Positions 6,820 to 8,328 of a stretch of 8,328 nt of DNA are shown one piece after another. The notes below the pieces were generated by a model that was given only the letters and a program-made list of their open reading frames with translations, did not search any database and was not told where the DNA came from. The stretch lies in assembly GCA_031255815.1 (NCBI GenBank), contig JAIRRU010000098.1, forward strand, positions 1 through 8,328, read 5' to 3'. The DNA comes from Treponema sp. (GTDB lineage: Bacteria; Spirochaetota; Spirochaetia; Treponematales; Breznakiellaceae). Within the stretch, counting starts at the first letter, position 1. Each line of letters opens with the position of its first letter. The position numbers were made by a program, and so were the translations under genes.

Positions 6820-7839
6820 TTACCGGGAGCCTTTGGTGTATACATCCCGCTCGCCAAGCTGGTTCCGCAGGGTCTTGCCTTCCCGGTACAGCCTGATGTT
6901 GTCGCAGATGATGTTGAGGCCGCTCAGGGCAAGATCCGGCACTTCCGGCGTGCAGTGGGGGGTAATGACAAAGTTGGGCAGATCCCAGAGGGGGCTGTCC
7001 TTTTGCAGGGGTTCGGTCTCAAAAACATCGCTGGCCGCCATGGCGATAGTTTTGTCTGTCAGCGCCCGGTACAGGGCCGCCTCGTCCACCACCGCGCCCC
7101 GGGACATGTTTACCAGGTAGGCTGAGGGCTTCATAAGGCCGAAAGCCCTCTCGCCGATCAGGCGGAAGGTCTCGTCGGAAAGGCGTATAGACAGCACTAC
7201 AATGTCGCTGGCTTTAAGCAGTTCGTCGATCGTATCGCCCCTGGCGCTATAGAAGGCGCGGTCGACCCCTTCCGGAACAGGGTTCCCCGCGGCGCCGGGG
7301 GCCTCCCTGCCGTAACCCAGCACCGTCATGCCGAAGGCTTTTGCCCTTAGGGCCAGGGCCTTGCCCGTGTGGCCCAGCCCGACAATGCCGAGGGTCTTGG
7401 TGAAGAGCCCCCGCCGATCCCGGTACAGGTTGTTCCAGTTATGATCCCGCTGCTGCCGATCCAGGTTGCGGGAATCGTAAACAAGGGAAAGCATGAGGAA
7501 GAAGGCGTGCTCGGCCAGCACCGGGGCTGAGCGGCCCGCCGAGGCGCTCAGGATGATCCCCCGCCGGAACAGTTCCGGGTGGGCCGAGTTATTCGCCCCC
7601 GCGTGGTCTGCGTGAACCCATTTAAGGTTTTTTCCGGCTTCCAGCGCTTCCCTGCTGATATCCCCCGCCAGGATGGCCACATCGGCGTCTTTAATTTTCT
7701 CCTTAACATCGACGGGATCGCCGTGTTCGGCCCGGACAATCTCCACCCCGGGCCCCAAGGCCCCGGCCAGTTTGTCCCAATGCCGGCCGGTATAGGGTTC
7801 GGTGGTGAACACCTTTTTGATGATACGGGTTTCGGACAT
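6820..7839 (-). CDS. D-isomer-specific 2-hydroxyacid dehydrogenase family protein
   Basis: A cytoplasmic NAD(P)-dependent oxidoreductase of 339 residues, a normal length, interconverting a 2-hydroxyacid and a 2-ketoacid. The cofactor-binding Rossmann motif is GLGHTG (154-159) within KTLGIVGLGHTGKALALRAKAFG. The catalytic trio is Arg247 in NMSRGAVVDE, Glu276 in DVFETEP and His295 in TPHCTPEVP. The residue after the histidine is Cys, where small or aliphatic residues are common. GRSAPVLAEHAF (102-113) is the family's conserved helix entry. AGGAG lies 6 nt before the ATG. The gene is transcribed from its own promoter (7869-7897), divergent from the ABC binding protein, with operator 3 in its leader. 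The substrate cannot be read from sequence; glyoxylate/hydroxypyruvate, phosphoglycerate-like or sugar-derived acids are all possible. Its place in the apparent regulon suggests a sugar-acid intermediate (inference). Confidence 0.9.
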   Translation of the reverse strand: MSETRIIKKVFTTEPYTGRHWDKLAGALGPGVEIVRAEHGDPVDVKEKIKDADVAILAGDISREALEAGKNLKWVHADHAGANNSAHPELFRRGIILSASAGRSAPVLAEHAFFLMLSLVYDSRNLDRQQRDHNWNNLYRDRRGLFTKTLGIVGLGHTGKALALRAKAFGMTVLGYGREAPGAAGNPVPEGVDRAFYSARGDTIDELLKASDIVVLSIRLSDETFRLIGERAFGLMKPSAYLVNMSRGAVVDEAALYRALTDKTIAMAASDVFETEPLQKDSPLWDLPNFVITPHCTPEVPDLALSGLNIICDNIRLYREGKTLRNQLGERDVYTKGSR

Positions 7840-7850
7840 GCCCTACTCCT

Positions 7851-7866
7851 ATGATATCTGATGATA
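7851..7866. promoter_or_regulatory. Operator 3: degenerate copy in the dehydrogenase leader
   Basis: The minus strand carries TATCATCAGATATCAT between the -10 box and the ribosome binding site of the dehydrogenase gene. It shares ATCAGATA with operator 1, and CAGATA begins 8 nt after the -10 box, as at the other two promoters (8 and 9 nt). The symmetry is poor: TATC/GATA arms of only 4 bp around ATCA. Binding may be weaker. The call rests on position plus partial identity. Confidence 0.5.
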
Positions 7867-7868
7867 CC

Positions 7869-7897
7869 ACCATAAACCGTTTCGCCAAAAAAAGCAA
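7869..7897 (-). promoter_or_regulatory. Promoter of the dehydrogenase gene
   Basis: On the minus strand, TTGCTT (7897-7892) and TATGGT (7874-7869) are separated by 17 bp, with a run of T just after the -35 box, as in the 6729-6757 promoter. The -10 box matches the consensus at four of six positions, so it is a weak prediction supported mainly by the shared geometry. Confidence 0.45.
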
Positions 7898-7927
7898 GCG
7901 GCGCAAACCGGGGTAGGGTTTCTCCCC

Positions 7928-7956
7928 TTGCGCTTATTTTTAAAAGAGTGCATAAT
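7928..7956 (+). promoter_or_regulatory. Promoter of the ABC transporter operon
   Basis: TTGCGC (7928-7933) and CATAAT (7951-7956, five of six match) are 17 bp apart, and operator 2 begins 5 bp after the -10 box. An alternative is TTAACA (7961-7966) with TAATAT (7983-7988), which would put the promoter inside the operator. I prefer the first because it repeats the spacing seen at the other two promoters. Confidence 0.5.
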
Positions 7957-7960
7957 TCAT

Positions 7961-7985
7961 TTAACAGATAACTGATATCTGTTAA
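7961..7985. promoter_or_regulatory. Operator 2: perfect inverted repeat upstream of the ABC transporter operon
   Basis: TTAACAGATA (7961-7970) and TATCTGTTAA (7976-7985) are perfect 10-bp arms around ACTGA. The plus-strand stretch CAGATAACTGATAT (7965-7978) is identical to 14 bp of operator 1 read on its minus strand, that is, in the same direction relative to transcription. The site lies 12 bp before the Shine-Dalgarno of the binding-protein gene, a position suited to repression. Confidence 0.8.
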
Positions 7986-8011
7986 TATGCTTTACTGAGG
8001 AGGAACCTCGT

Positions 8012-8328
8012 ATGAAGAAATTTAACGTATCCATCCTAACGGCGATCCTGGCCGCCATGGCCCTTAGCCCGCTTTGGGCGGGGGGGAACCGGCAGAGCGG
8101 CGGCGGGCCCCTTACGCTGCGTTTTTCCTACTGGGGCGGGGACGCCCGGATTGCCATCTACAACCAGATAGCCCAGCGCTACATGGAGGATAATCCGGAC
8201 ATCAGAATCGCCCTGGAACCCTCATCCTGGAACGATTACTTTAACAAGCTCTCGACCCAGGTGGCCGGCAGCGCGGCCCCGGATGTCATCTCCATGCACC
8301 CCAGGTATATGAACTACTACGCTTCCAA
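8012..8328 (+). CDS. ABC transporter sugar-binding protein (family 1), N-terminal part
   Basis: The 105 visible residues begin with an export signal: lysines at 2-3, a hydrophobic stretch ~6-22 and a likely signal peptidase I site after Leu-Trp-Ala23. There is no lipobox cysteine, so the mature protein starts near Gly24-Gly25-Asn26 and should be periplasmic and soluble unless held otherwise. The mature part has the family-1 (CUT1, MalE/UgpB-like) beginning: LTLRFSYWGG, then a helix reaching AQRYMEDNPDIRIALEPSSWNDYFNKLSTQVAGSAAPDV. Such proteins capture oligosaccharides or glycosides for import. GAGGAGG (7997-8003) lies 8 nt before the ATG. The gene diverges from the dehydrogenase and has operator 2 in its leader. 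The rest of the gene, and presumably two permease genes, lie beyond the window. The substrate is unknown; a link to the GH2 enzyme is inferred from the shared operators. Confidence 0.9.
   Translation, partial: MKKFNVSILTAILAAMALSPLWAGGNRQSGGGPLTLRFSYWGGDARIAIYNQIAQRYMEDNPDIRIALEPSSWNDYFNKLSTQVAGSAAPDVISMHPRYMNYYAS

Noticed and set aside
7983..7988. TAATAT as the -10 box of the ABC operon
   Set aside because: It matches only four of six positions, requires a 16-bp spacer and would bury the promoter in the operator. TTGCGC-17-CATAAT repeats the geometry of the other two promoters.

Overview
The window is a GC-rich, tightly packed carbohydrate-use locus. Seven genes lie on the minus strand and one gene, cut by the window edge, lies on the plus strand. 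No phylogenetic marker is complete. The gene mix suggests a spirochaete of the Treponema type, but this is inference: a family-1 sugar-binding protein with a cysteine-less Ala-Gly-Gly cleavage region, a PtsN-like EIIA, and a very large protein ending in a pRiA4b ORF-3 domain. There are no RNA genes, CRISPR arrays, insertion sequences or transposases.

Layout on the minus strand, in transcription order from the right: a D-2-hydroxyacid dehydrogenase (7839-6820); a promoter/operator gap; a YhcH/YjgK/YiaL-family protein (6689-6234); a FadR-type GntR regulator (6208-5498); a cytoplasmic GH2 beta-mannosidase-like glycosidase (5430-2899); a 671-residue protein with a C-terminal pRiA4b ORF-3 domain (2818-803); a PTS EIIA type-2 protein (791-312); and the N-terminal 102 codons of transketolase (306 to the window edge). 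The last three genes are 11 and 5 bp apart, and the stop codon of the EIIA gene overlaps the ribosome binding site of transketolase. Diverging from the dehydrogenase on the plus strand is a CUT1-type sugar ABC transporter binding protein (8012 to the window edge); its permeases presumably follow.

The most informative non-coding signal is a shared promoter-operator design at the three transcription starts. Each has a TTG-type -35 box, a 17-bp spacer and a -10 box, and then the hexamer CAGATA 8 or 9 nt after the -10 box on the transcribed strand. Two of these sites are perfect inverted repeats with 10-bp arms (6703-6726 and 7961-7985), and these two share an identical 14-bp core. The third (7851-7866) is degenerate. 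The simplest reading is that the local GntR regulator represses the transporter, the dehydrogenase and its own operon until a sugar-derived ligand is present.

Working model (inference): an oligosaccharide or glycoside is imported by the ABC system and cut inside the cell by the GH2 enzyme. The released sugar is handled by the YhcH-family protein (anomerase-like) and the dehydrogenase, and its carbon reaches the pentose phosphate pathway through transketolase. The GH2 enzyme lacks a motif typical of beta-mannosidases, so the true substrate may not be a plain beta-mannoside.
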